A stretch of DNA of 12,615 nucleotides, from the NCBI GenBank assembly GCA_937954195.1, contig CALFYR010000738.1:1-12615 (forward strand), given 5' to 3'. The notes beneath the pieces are model-generated. The model ran no database searches, was not told the origin of the DNA, and saw only the letters and a program-made list of their open reading frames with translations. This document shows, in pieces, positions 5,749-12,615 of this stretch. Both the position numbers and the translations under genes were made by a program. Numbering within the stretch: position 1 is the stretch's first letter; each line of letters starts with the position of its first letter. Source of the DNA: an uncultured Dehalococcoidia bacterium. Its GTDB lineage: Bacteria; Chloroflexota; Dehalococcoidia; Tepidiformales; Tepidiformaceae.

Positions 5749-6384
5749 ATGCAGGGAACGAAGGACCGGATTCTGGAGTACGTGGTCGCCCACCGGGAGG
5801 CGCGTGCCGAAGAACTGGCCGAACACTTCGGGATTACGGCTGCGGCTGTGCGGCGGCACCTGGACCATCTTCGGGCCGATGGGCTGGTTGATGCGAAGAC
5901 GGTGAAGCAAGCGACGGGCCGGCCGTATTACGCGTTCTTCGCGACACCAAAGGCAACGCAAACCGTCCCGCCGGCATACGCCGACCTCCTTGAGCGCATG
6001 CTCAAGGGGCTTGGCGAACGCGATGACGTGATCGCCGTCGTGATGTCGAGCGTGGCGGAGGCGCTTGCGTCGCGGCACAGGGATGAAATCCCGGACAGCG
6101 CCGCGGTGGAGGAAGTGGTCGCTCATGTGACCGCCGCACTGCGGGCCGAAGGGATCCTGGAGGAGTGGCGGGCCGAGGCCGACGGGTTCCACCTGGTGAA
6201 CACGTCGTGTCCCTATCACAAGGCGGCGGAACTCTCGCGGCTGCCCTGCGAATCCGACCGGCAGGCTATCGAACTGCTGCTCGGACAGGATGTCGAACAG
6301 CTCAATCGCATCGTCGATGGGGCGCCATGTTGTGAATACCTGGTCCGAGGAACGCCGGACCGGCAGATCATCGAAGTACGGTAA
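5749..6384 (+). CDS. sufR: SufR-family Fe-S-sensing transcriptional regulator
   Basis: This 211-residue protein has a DeoR/ArsR-like winged helix at the N-terminus ([20 protein letters not shown], then [19 protein letters not shown], 7-47; wing with [11 protein letters not shown], 56-66). The C-terminal half carries the metal-site cysteines C154 (SCPYH), C167, C194 and C195 (GAPCCEY). C154 and C167 are 12 residues apart, as in SufR proteins that bind a [4Fe-4S] cluster. The family motif as I recall it has a further cysteine between the second and last ligands; here that position has none, and the last site is a CC pair. It is the first gene of the SUF operon and likely represses it when clusters are plentiful. 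Its TAA is part of the sufC ribosome site (TAAGGAG). Confidence 0.87.
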   Translation: MQGTKDRILEYVVAHREARAEELAEHFGITAAAVRRHLDHLRADGLVDAKTVKQATGRPYYAFFATPKATQTVPPAYADLLERMLKGLGERDDVIAVVMSSVAEALASRHRDEIPDSAAVEEVVAHVTAALRAEGILEEWRAEADGFHLVNTSCPYHKAAELSRLPCESDRQAIELLLGQDVEQLNRIVDGAPCCEYLVRGTPDRQIIEVR

Positions 6385-6398
6385 GGAGAACACCGGAT

Positions 6399-7151
6399 AT
6401 GACAGCTCTCCTGGAGATCAAGGACCTCCGGGCTCGCATCGGCGACAAGGAAATCCTGAAGGGACTTTCTCTGACGATTCAGCCTGGCGAGATCCACGCG
6501 ATCATGGGCCCGAACGGCTCGGGGAAGAGCACATTGGCGAACGTGCTGATGGGCAACCCCAACTATGAAGTGACCGGCGGCGACATCCTGTTCCGCGGTG
6601 AATCGCTGCTGGAGATGACGCCGGACGAGCGCGCCCGCAAGGGCCTCTTCCTGGCTTTCCAGTACCCGGTGGCAATCCCGGGCGTGACGCTGGTGAACTT
6701 CATGCGGCAGGCGGTGAACGCGACGCGCGGGCACGAAGTGCCGATCCGCGAATTCCGCGAGACGCTGTTCGAGAAGATGGATCTGCTCAAGGTGGACCAG
6801 GACTTCGCTCGCCGTTATGTGAATGACGGTTTCAGCGGTGGTGAGAAGAAGCGGGCCGAAATGCTCCAGATGGCGATGCTGCAGCCTGCGATGGCGGTGC
6901 TGGACGAGACGGACTCGGGCCTCGACATCGACGCGCTGCGGACGGTTGCCGAAGGCGTGAACACGCTGATGAACGAGAAGATGGGCCTGCTGCTCATCAC
7001 GCACTACCAGCGCTTGCTGAACTACATCAAGCCGCAGTTCGTCCACGTCCTCATCGAAGGACGCATCGTGAAGTCGGGTGGACCGGAGCTGGCGGAACAG
7101 CTCGAAGCAAGCGGCTACGACGAACTCGAAGCACAGCTGGCAACGGCGTAA
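6399..7151 (+). CDS. sufC: SufC, ATPase of the SufBCD cluster-assembly scaffold
   Basis: This 250-residue ABC-type ATPase has the usual SufC length. It has Walker [10 protein letters not shown] (37-45), the Q-loop at Q88 (FQYP), the signature SGGEKKR (146-152, the variant typical of SufC), Walker B AVLDE (166-170) followed by TDSGLD, and switch histidine H202 (ITHYQR). It binds SufB and SufD in the cytosol, and its ATP-driven dimerisation reshapes the scaffold during cluster building. It has no membrane partner despite the ABC fold. AAGGAG ten bases before the ATG is a good ribosome site; the gap from sufR is 14 bases. Confidence 0.97.
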   Translation: MTALLEIKDLRARIGDKEILKGLSLTIQPGEIHAIMGPNGSGKSTLANVLMGNPNYEVTGGDILFRGESLLEMTPDERARKGLFLAFQYPVAIPGVTLVNFMRQAVNATRGHEVPIREFRETLFEKMDLLKVDQDFARRYVNDGFSGGEKKRAEMLQMAMLQPAMAVLDETDSGLDIDALRTVAEGVNTLMNEKMGLLLITHYQRLLNYIKPQFVHVLIEGRIVKSGGPELAEQLEASGYDELEAQLATA

Positions 7152-7162
7152 GGGGGAATTCC

Positions 7163-8566
7163 ATGACGACCGCACCAGAATCCATCGTTAGTGAATACAA
7201 GTACGGGTTCTACGACCCGGAGGAAGCGCTCTTCAAGGCGAACAAGGGCCTGACGCCCGAAATCGTGAACATGATTTCGGACATGAAGGACGAGCCGCAG
7301 TGGATGCGCGAGTTCCGGCTGAAGGCGCTTGAGACCTTCAACCAGAAGCAGAACCCGCCGTGGGGCACGGAGCAGCTCAACGACATCGATTTCAACGATA
7401 TCCACTACTTCGTGCGGGCGACCGACCGGGACGAGCGCAGCTGGGACGACGTGCCGGAGTACATCCGGCGGACGTTCGACAAGCTGGGCATTCCCGAGGC
7501 TGAGAAGAAATACCTCGCGGGTGTTGGCGCGCAGTACGACTCCGAAGTGGTGTACCACAACATCCGCGAGGACCTGGAGAAGCTCGGCGTGGTCTTCCTC
7601 GGCACTGACCAGGCGCTGAAGGAACACGAAGACATCTTCAAGGAGTACTTCGGGACGGTGGTGCCGCCCGGGGACAACCGCTTCGCCGCGTTGAACAGCG
7701 CGGTCTGGAGCGGCGGCTCGTTCATCTACGTGCCGAAGGGCGTGAAGGTGGACATCCCGCTGCAGGCGTACTTCCGGATCAACACCCAGAACATGGGCCA
7801 GTTCGAACGGACGCTGATCATCGCGGACGAGGGCAGCCAGGTTCACTACGTGGAAGGCTGCACGGCGCCTATCTACCGGTCCGACTCGCTGCACAGCGCG
7901 GTGGTCGAGATCATCGTGAAGAAGGGCGCGCGCGTCCGCTATACGACGATCCAGAACTGGTCGAACAACGTCTACAACCTCGTGACCAAGCGCGCCGTGG
8001 CCTACCAGGACGCGGTGATGGAATGGGTCGACGGGAACCTGGGTTCGAAGCTGACCATGAAGTACCCGAGCGTGTACCTGATGGAACCGGGCGCGCACGG
8101 TGAGATCCTCTCGCTGGCGTTTGCCGGCGAAGGGCAGCACCAGGACGCCGGCGGCAAGATCGTGCATGCGGCGCCGAACACGACCTCGACCATCATCTCG
8201 AAGTCGCTCAGCAAGGACGGCGGACGCACGAGCTACCGCGGCCTGCTGAAGGTGTACGACGGATGCGAGGGAGTGAAGGCGAACGTTCGCTGCGACGCGT
8301 TGCTGCTGGACGAGACTTCCCGTTCGGACACGTACCCGACGATGGAGATCGACGAGCCGGATGTGAGCATCCAGCACGAGGCCTACGTTTCAAAGCTCGG
8401 CGAAGACCAGCTCTTCTACCTGATGAGCCGGGGCATGAGCGAGGAAGACGCGGCCAAGATGATCGTCAACGGGTTCGTTGAGCCGATCGTGAAGGAGCTC
8501 CCGATGGAGTACGCCGTCGAACTGAACCGCCTCATCGAACTGCAGATGGACGGCGCGGTCGGCTAG
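7163..8566 (+). CDS. sufB: SufB, Fe-S cluster scaffold subunit
   Basis: This 467-residue protein matches SufB from end to end, with the N-terminal helical part ([19 protein letters not shown]), the conserved [17 protein letters not shown] and the beta-helix core. Key motifs are [17 protein letters not shown] (191-207) and YVEGCTAP (229-236). C377 in [19 protein letters not shown] is the expected counterpart of the E. coli SufB cysteine that handles persulphide and cluster. H405 (QHEA) lies in the conserved C-terminal block, which ends in [20 protein letters not shown]. There is no intein, unlike some actinobacterial SufB genes. It starts 11 bases after sufC behind GGGGGA. Confidence 0.97.
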   Translation: MTTAPESIVSEYKYGFYDPEEALFKANKGLTPEIVNMISDMKDEPQWMREFRLKALETFNQKQNPPWGTEQLNDIDFNDIHYFVRATDRDERSWDDVPEYIRRTFDKLGIPEAEKKYLAGVGAQYDSEVVYHNIREDLEKLGVVFLGTDQALKEHEDIFKEYFGTVVPPGDNRFAALNSAVWSGGSFIYVPKGVKVDIPLQAYFRINTQNMGQFERTLIIADEGSQVHYVEGCTAPIYRSDSLHSAVVEIIVKKGARVRYTTIQNWSNNVYNLVTKRAVAYQDAVMEWVDGNLGSKLTMKYPSVYLMEPGAHGEILSLAFAGEGQHQDAGGKIVHAAPNTTSTIISKSLSKDGGRTSYRGLLKVYDGCEGVKANVRCDALLLDETSRSDTYPTMEIDEPDVSIQHEAYVSKLGEDQLFYLMSRGMSEEDAAKMIVNGFVEPIVKELPMEYAVELNRLIELQMDGAVG

Positions 8567-8567
8567 A

Positions 8568-8629
8568 CCTCACCCCCCGGCTCCCTCTCCATGGCATGGA
8601 GAGGGGGAGCTCAAGAGGGAGCGGTGAGG
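8568..8629. repeat. REP-like palindrome between sufB and sufD
   Basis: The 97-base gap holds a nested inverted repeat. CCTCACC (8568-8574) pairs with GGTGAGG (8623-8629), and inside it CCCTCTCCATG (8583-8593) pairs perfectly with CATGGAGAGGG (8595-8605). The inner arms extend to CTCCC/GGGAG with a two-G bulge. C-rich left and G-rich right arms with CCTCACC ends resemble the dispersed palindromic units common in GC-rich genomes. As RNA it would form a strong hairpin inside the suf transcript and could stabilise the upstream messenger or partly end transcription. There is no T-tract. Confidence 0.65.
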
Positions 8630-8663
8630 GCAGCAGTGGCAGAGCTGAGAGAAGAGGTAGCGA

Positions 8664-9869
8664 ATGACTGCTGTGGTTGAACAGCGACTCGACTTCCGGG
8701 CGGCGAGCCAGCGCGCGGGCGAAGGCGACCCCGCCTGGCTGACGCCAGTTCGCGCGAACGCGGCGAACCTTGCGAGCGAGATGGAATGGCCGGACTCGCG
8801 CGCCGAGCGGCCGTGGAAGTACTACGACATCAGCGGCATCGGGCTGACGCCCGAGACGGCCGCGGCGGAAGAGCATGTCACCTGCGAGGGCCTCGAACGT
8901 GGCGCGCGGGTGAGCCTCCTGGCCGATCACGGAACTCCCGAGGCCGATGCGGCCGCGAAGCTATTCGCGAGCGTGGTGACGCCGGGGACAGACCGGCTGA
9001 CGGCACTGCATTACGCCTACACGAACGCCGGCATCGCCGTGCATGTGCCTTCGAATGCCGAACTGGCCGCGCCCGTGCGCATCAAGCGGACGGCGAGCGG
9101 CGGGGGGCTGGCCACGCCCCATACGCTCATCATCACCGGTGCGAACAGCCGCGTGACGATCGTCGAGGAGTTCACCTCCGACGGTTCGAACATCGTTGCG
9201 CTGCCCGTGGTGGAGGTTGCGCCGGGACCGGGCTCTGAAGTTCGGTACTACGCGATTCACAACTGGGGCGGGAACACGAAGGTGTTCATGCATCAGCGGT
9301 TCGCCGGCACGCAGCGCGACGCGCAGTTCCAGAACCTGCAGCTGGTCCTGGGCGGCGAAGTGGTGAAGGGCCACCTTGAGTCCTCGCTCGTGGAGCGTGG
9401 TACGGCGAGCGAGCTGCTTGGCGTCGGCTTCGGCGTGAGCAACGAGCACGCGGACTTCTTCACCCTGCAGGACCACGTCGGGCCGGATACGCGGAGCGAC
9501 CTGGTGTACAAGTCGGCGCTCAAGGACGACGCGCAGTCGGTGTATTACGGGCTGACACGGGTTGGGCTGGGCGCGAAGAACGCGGACGCCGCCCAGGAGA
9601 ACCGCAACCTGTTGCTGAGCAAGACGGCGAAGGCCGACAGCGACCCGGTGCTCGAGATCCTGACCTCCGACATCATCCGCGCGTCGCACGGCGCCACGGC
9701 GGGTCCGGTCGAGCAGGATCAGCTGTTCTACCTGCAGGCGCGCGGCATCCCGTACAAGGAAGCCGAGGCGATGCTGGTCCGGGCGTTCCTGGAGGAAGTC
9801 TTCGGGCGTGTCCCGAACGAAGAGCTGCGGCAGGAACTCGTCGACCGACTTGAGGAGAAGCTGGACTAG
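8664..9869 (+). CDS. sufD: SufD, partner scaffold subunit of SufB
   Basis: This 401-residue SufB paralogue keeps the beta-helix core and the SufD C-terminus. SHGATAGPVEQDQLFYLQARGI (341-362) contains H342, the expected match to the histidine used for cluster assembly at the SufB-SufD interface. Upstream are ERPWKYYDISGI (48-59), AIHNWGGNT (197-205) and DHVGPDTRSDLVYKSALKDD (270-289), all family-typical. With SufB and SufC it forms the SufBC2D complex. The ATG follows AAGAGG at suitable distance. The 97-base gap from sufB is the largest inside the operon because of the palindrome; the next gene begins only two bases after this stop. Confidence 0.95.
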   Translation: MTAVVEQRLDFRAASQRAGEGDPAWLTPVRANAANLASEMEWPDSRAERPWKYYDISGIGLTPETAAAEEHVTCEGLERGARVSLLADHGTPEADAAAKLFASVVTPGTDRLTALHYAYTNAGIAVHVPSNAELAAPVRIKRTASGGGLATPHTLIITGANSRVTIVEEFTSDGSNIVALPVVEVAPGPGSEVRYYAIHNWGGNTKVFMHQRFAGTQRDAQFQNLQLVLGGEVVKGHLESSLVERGTASELLGVGFGVSNEHADFFTLQDHVGPDTRSDLVYKSALKDDAQSVYYGLTRVGLGAKNADAAQENRNLLLSKTAKADSDPVLEILTSDIIRASHGATAGPVEQDQLFYLQARGIPYKEAEAMLVRAFLEEVFGRVPNEELRQELVDRLEEKLD

Positions 9870-9871
9870 CC

Positions 9872-10180
9872 ATGGCCTGGAACGTGGTCGCCAAGGAAGA
9901 AGACGTTGCCGCCGGCGAGGCCATTGTGGTCGAAGCAGGCGGGAAGCGGTTGGCGGTGTGCAACACCGGCGAAGGCATCTACGCCATCGATGACGTGTGC
10001 ACGCACGATGGCGGCCCGCTGGACCAGGGAAAGCTGGATGGCAAGGAGATCGAGTGCCCCCGCCACGGCGCGCGTTTCGATGTGACGACGGGCCGGGCCC
10101 TGTGCCTGCCCGCCGTCCGGCCTGTCCGCACGTATCCCGTCCGAATCGAAGGGGGCGAGGTCGAAATCGACCTGCCGTAG
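9872..10180 (+). CDS. Rieske-type [2Fe-2S] ferredoxin
   Basis: This 102-residue protein is a single Rieske domain. The cluster ligands are visible as C43-T-H45 and C62-P-R-H65, 16 residues apart in the canonical C-x-H ... C-x2-H arrangement, with GARFDVTTGRA (66-76) after the second loop. No signal peptide is present, so it is cytoplasmic. It resembles ferredoxin components of aromatic-ring dioxygenases and NirD-like proteins, but no oxygenase is nearby. Placement between sufD and sufS with a two-base gap makes it a fixed part of the SUF operon. A role as electron donor to cluster assembly or as a client is inference. Confidence 0.9.
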   Translation: MAWNVVAKEEDVAAGEAIVVEAGGKRLAVCNTGEGIYAIDDVCTHDGGPLDQGKLDGKEIECPRHGARFDVTTGRALCLPAVRPVRTYPVRIEGGEVEIDLP

Positions 10181-10194
10181 AGAGGGGACCAGCC

Positions 10195-11442
10195 ATGCTT
10201 GACATCGCCGCGATCCGGAGGGACTTTCCAATCCTCGATCAGCAGGTAAACGGGCGGCCGCTGGTGTACCTCGATAGCGCCGCGACGACCCAGAAGCCGC
10301 GCCAGGTCATCGACGCGCTCGTGCGCTACTACGAGACTTCGAACGCGAACATACACCGCGGCATTCACACCCTGGCGAACCGTGCGACCGACCAATACGA
10401 AGGCGTCCGGGCGAAGGTGGCGGACTTTATCGGTGCTCCGAACGCGAACGACATCGTGTTTACGCGGAACGCAACCGAATCCATCAACCTGGTCGCGCGG
10501 GCGTGGGGCGACTCGAACATCAGCGAGGGCGACGAGATTGTCCTGACGCTGATGGAGCACCATTCGAACATCGTGCCGTGGCAGCTGCTGGCGCGGCGGA
10601 AGGGCGCGGTGCTTCGGTACGTGACGGTACGCGAAGACGGCCACCTCGACCTCAACCAGCTTCGCGAGCTGGTGACCGACCGGACGAAGGTCGTGAGCCT
10701 GGTCCACATGTCGAACGTGCTCGGGACGATCAACCCCGTGGCTGATGTGGCGGAGATTGCCCACCGGCACGGCGCTCTGGTGCTGCTCGATGCGGCGCAG
10801 AGCGTCCCGCACCTGCCGGTAGATGTGCCCTCTCTGGGCGCGGACTTTGTCGCGTTCTCTTCGCACAAGATGCTGGGGCCGACGGGCGTGGGCGTGCTGT
10901 GGGCACGCGATGGGCTGCTCGCGGAGATGGAGCCGTTCCTTGGGGGCGGCGACATGATCGCGCTGGTGCGGCCGGAGGAATCGACCTGGGCGGACGTGCC
11001 GCACAAGTTCGAAGCGGGGACACCGAACATCGCGGACGTGATCGCGTTCGGGGCGGCCGTGGATTACCTGGCGGCGCTCGGGATGGACGCGGTACGGCAG
11101 CATGAGGTCCAGATAACGGCCTATGCGCTCGATGCGCTGCGAAAGGTACCCGGTCTGACGGTGTTTGGGCCGGAGGATGCGGAAGAACGCGGCGGCGTGG
11201 TGAGCTTCGCGATGGATGCAGCGCACCCACACGACATCGCGACGATTGCCGACGGGCATGGCGTGGCGATCCGCGCCGGGCATCATTGCGCGCAGCTGCT
11301 CATTCGGCACCTCGGCGTTCCGGCGACGAGCCGCGCGAGCTTCGCGATTTACAACACGATGGACGAGGTCGATGTGCTGGTGGAAGCGCTGGAACACGTG
11401 AACCGGATATTCGGAGGCGGCGATGCAAGAGCCGCAGTTTGA
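10195..11442 (+). CDS. sufS: SufS, group II cysteine desulfurase
   Basis: This 415-residue PLP enzyme takes sulphur from cysteine, forming alanine and an enzyme persulphide. I start at the ATG at 10195 behind AGAGGGGA, because the protein then opens with IAAIRRDFPILDQQVNGRPL, as SufS should; the frame extends upstream only over the Rieske gene. Features are YLDSAATTQKP (25-35), MEHHSN (120-125, with the PLP-stacking histidine), the DAAQS block near 199, the PLP lysine K225 in SSHKMLGPTG and the active-site cysteine C365 in AGHHCAQ. The short loop around C365 is of the SufS type. Its 3' end overlaps sufU by 20 bases, matching direct sulphur transfer between the two products. Confidence 0.96.
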   Translation: MLDIAAIRRDFPILDQQVNGRPLVYLDSAATTQKPRQVIDALVRYYETSNANIHRGIHTLANRATDQYEGVRAKVADFIGAPNANDIVFTRNATESINLVARAWGDSNISEGDEIVLTLMEHHSNIVPWQLLARRKGAVLRYVTVREDGHLDLNQLRELVTDRTKVVSLVHMSNVLGTINPVADVAEIAHRHGALVLLDAAQSVPHLPVDVPSLGADFVAFSSHKMLGPTGVGVLWARDGLLAEMEPFLGGGDMIALVRPEESTWADVPHKFEAGTPNIADVIAFGAAVDYLAALGMDAVRQHEVQITAYALDALRKVPGLTVFGPEDAEERGGVVSFAMDAAHPHDIATIADGHGVAIRAGHHCAQLLIRHLGVPATSRASFAIYNTMDEVDVLVEALEHVNRIFGGGDARAAV

Positions 11443-11863
11443 CGACTTCTATCGCGAGATCATCCTCGACCACTACAAGAAGCCGCGAAACCGGGGCGAG
11501 CTGGACGCGCCCACACAGCGCGTCGAGGGCGTGAACCCGGTGTGCGGTGACGAAATTCACCTGGACCTGGTGGTCCACGGCCAGACCATCGACGACCTGA
11601 CCTTCTGGGGGCAGGGTTGCTCGATCAGCCAGTCGAGCGCATCGATGTTGACGGAGCGGCTGAAAGGCCGCACGGTCGAAGAAGCCGGGCGAGTGCTCGG
11701 CAAAGTGCGCGCCATGCTCATCGATGGGGCGCTACCCGATGACGAACTCGGCGACCTCCAGGCACTGGAGGGAGTCGCGAAACTGCCGGTGCGCGTGAAA
11801 TGCGCGCTGCTCTCCTGGAACGTGCTCCAGGAAGGGCTCAAGCAGGCAACCACAGCTGCATAA
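11423..11863 (+). CDS. sufU: SufU, zinc-dependent sulphur acceptor for SufS
   Basis: This 146-residue IscU-fold protein has the ligands expected of SufU: C41 and D43 (VCGDE), C66 (GQGCSIS) and C127 (RVKCALL). The extra segment between about 83 and 115 (TVEEAG ... DGALPDDELGDL) is the SufU insertion that separates it from IscU. SufU binds zinc and accepts the SufS persulphide, rather than acting as a scaffold. The ATG lies within the last 20 bases of sufS, preceded by GGAGGCG, so translation is coupled. With SufU present, the lack of SufE is expected. Confidence 0.95.
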   Translation: MQEPQFDDFYREIILDHYKKPRNRGELDAPTQRVEGVNPVCGDEIHLDLVVHGQTIDDLTFWGQGCSISQSSASMLTERLKGRTVEEAGRVLGKVRAMLIDGALPDDELGDLQALEGVAKLPVRVKCALLSWNVLQEGLKQATTAA

Positions 11864-11873
11864 GGAGGGCCCG

Positions 11874-12197
11874 ATGGCCGAAGCAACGCAAACCGCACCA
11901 ACTCACGACGAACTGATGGCGAAGCTCTGGGAAGTGAAAGACCCGGAGATCAACATGAGCATCGTCGACCTTGGCCTCGTGTACGACGTCACGTATGAGG
12001 ACGGGGACGTGATGGTCACGATGACGCTGACGAGCCCCGGCTGCCCGCTCGGGCCGATCATTCGCGGCGAGGCGTACGCAAAGCTGCGCGAGCTTCCCGG
12101 CGTGAAGGATGTCGACGTGCAGATCGTCTGGAACCCACCGTGGGACCCGCGGACGATGGCGAGCGAAGACGTAAAGATGCAACTCGGCATCTGGTGA
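11874..12197 (+). CDS. sufT: SufT, MIP18/DUF59-family Fe-S maturation factor
   Basis: This 107-residue protein is a single DUF59 (MIP18-like) domain: VKDPEINMSIVDLGLVYDV (21-39), DVMVTMTLTSPGCP (45-58) with the conserved cysteine C57, and a C-terminal VQIVWNPPWDP (82-92). The family helps deliver or mature Fe-S clusters and is a standard last gene in SUF operons of Gram-positive-type bacteria. The ribosome site AAGGAGG is the strongest in the window and shares bases with the sufU stop (TAAGGAGG), spacing seven to the ATG. No transcription terminator is seen after it. Confidence 0.93.
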   Translation: MAEATQTAPTHDELMAKLWEVKDPEINMSIVDLGLVYDVTYEDGDVMVTMTLTSPGCPLGPIIRGEAYAKLRELPGVKDVDVQIVWNPPWDPRTMASEDVKMQLGIW

Positions 12198-12200
12198 TCT

Positions 12201-12236
12201 GATTTTGGATTTGGATTGCGGATTTTGGATTCGCGG
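12201..12236. repeat. Short GGATT-rich imperfect tandem repeat
   Basis: GATTTTGGATT occurs at 12201-12211 and again at 12221-12231, with GGATTGCGG between them and GGATTCGCGG at the end. This low-GC, strand-biased stretch stands out from its surroundings and follows the sufT stop by three bases. It resembles the short degenerate heptad-like intergenic repeats seen in many bacteria. No inverted symmetry is present. Confidence 0.5.
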
Positions 12237-12251
12237 TCCGGGCGGTGACCC

Positions 12252-12548
12252 GTGACATGGTTGGCACTGGCCGTTTGCTTAGCCATTCCACCGCTTGTGG
12301 CGCTGTGGCCAGCGCTACTGGGACGCCGGTTCGTGGTGGTCCTGGCGGCCGCCGCCATGGCGGCCACCGTCGTGTGGAGCGTCCTGCTGTTTGTGATCCC
12401 TGAGCCGAGCGACGATACGGGGCCGCTGCCGATTATCCTGCTGCCGTTCTACGCGCTGATTCATACGGTCATGACGTTGGCGATAGTGGGTATTCCGTGG
12501 GCCGTAGTGAAGGAGCGGCGTGAGAAGTCTCCAGCTTCGGGCGCCTAG
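12252..12548 (+). CDS. Small three-helix membrane protein of unknown function
   Basis: This 98-residue frame starts at GTG (12252) with only a weak upstream GGGCGG. It encodes three hydrophobic segments (about 3-22, 28-49 and 59-85), a short polar loop PEPSDDTGP (50-58) and a basic tail VVKERREK that is probably cytoplasmic. I do not recognise a family. The well-spaced helices and positive-inside pattern support real coding. It follows sufT by 54 bases past the GGATT repeat and is probably not part of SUF function. Its TAG overlaps the stop of a convergent gene (CTAG). Confidence 0.6.
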   Translation: MTWLALAVCLAIPPLVALWPALLGRRFVVVLAAAAMAATVVWSVLLFVIPEPSDDTGPLPIILLPFYALIHTVMTLAIVGIPWAVVKERREKSPASGA

Positions 12549-12615
12549 AACGGGAGCCTAAACGGCAGGAACGGGAACGCCAGGCGGCTGGCTATGTCGA
12601 GCGCGAACATCAGGC
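12545..12615 (-). CDS. C-terminal end of a minus-strand gene (partial)
   Basis: Reading the minus strand from the window edge gives LMFALDIASRLAFPFLPFRL, then PF and TAG (12547-12545). The 22 residues are hydrophobic with two arginines, like the end of a membrane-associated protein. The stop shares the palindrome CTAG with the small membrane protein's stop, a common tail-to-tail arrangement. There is too little to name a family. Confidence 0.35.
   Translation of the reverse strand, partial: LMFALDIASRLAFPFLPFRLPF

Noticed and set aside
9997..10194. Possible N-terminal extension of SufS
   Set aside because: The extension is a shadow of the Rieske gene. The ATG at 10195 has a ribosome site and gives the typical SufS N-terminus.
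4641..11397. A chain of long open frames (roughly 250-470 codons) antisense to BrkB and the suf genes
   Set aside because: Their products are Arg/His/Val-rich without recognisable motifs, and each lies over a gene with unmistakable family motifs. They are what strong GC bias at the third codon position produces on the opposite strand.
1..12615. tRNA, rRNA, CRISPR arrays, insertion sequences or a new defence system
   Set aside because: No cloverleaf, regularly spaced repeats, transposase motifs or defence-type domains were seen. The window is mostly housekeeping genes.

Overview
This is a GC-rich bacterial window with frequent GTG/TTG starts and tight gene packing. Its main content is a complete SUF iron-sulphur cluster assembly operon of the SufU type: sufR-sufC-sufB-sufD-Rieske-sufS-sufU-sufT. 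The pattern SufU instead of SufE, SufR and SufT present, and a Rieske ferredoxin between sufD and sufS fits Actinobacteria and Chloroflexota. I lean to Chloroflexota (a Dehalococcoidia/Tepidiforma-like lineage). This is inference from gene content, not a phylogenetic placement.

Layout. (1) 1-583 is a boundary zone. On the + strand it holds the tail of a PEP-utilising (mobile phosphohistidine-domain) protein. A pyruvate/PEP-dikinase-type ATP-binding domain starts at 113 by stop/start overlap but loses family resemblance after about 50 residues. On the opposite strand a lipoprotein gene starts at 583 and loses coherence at about the same place. (2) 547-2511, minus strand: rbsK-like sugar kinase, then a membrane protein with an N-terminal prokaryotic RING-type zinc finger and a C-terminal SH3 domain, then the lipoprotein. 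(3) 2573-4646, plus strand: a three-gene run joined by stop/start overlaps (FMN reductase, Nudix hydrolase, queuosine-tRNA mannosyltransferase-like glycosyltransferase), with a stem-loop just after it. (4) 4731-5690: a BrkB/YihY membrane protein. (5) 5749-12197: the SUF operon. (6) 12198-12615: a short GGATT-rich repeat, a small three-helix membrane protein, and the tail of a convergent minus-strand gene.

How the SUF genes work together. SufS takes sulphur from cysteine and SufU accepts it through a zinc-site thiol exchange. SufB, SufC and SufD form the ATP-driven scaffold on which the cluster is built. SufT is an accessory maturation factor. SufR is the expected cluster-sensing regulator; its own promoter region carries a compact set of repeated GAAAGTA elements. 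The Rieske protein may supply electrons or be a client. A REP-like palindrome sits inside the operon between sufB and sufD.

Most notable points: the double-truncation junction near position 255; the RING-TM-SH3 protein; a bacterial homologue of the tRNA-queuosine mannosyltransferase; the candidate SufR operator; and two genes sharing TAAACT-N6-ATG with no Shine-Dalgarno site, suggesting leaderless transcripts. No RNA genes, CRISPR arrays or insertion sequences were found.
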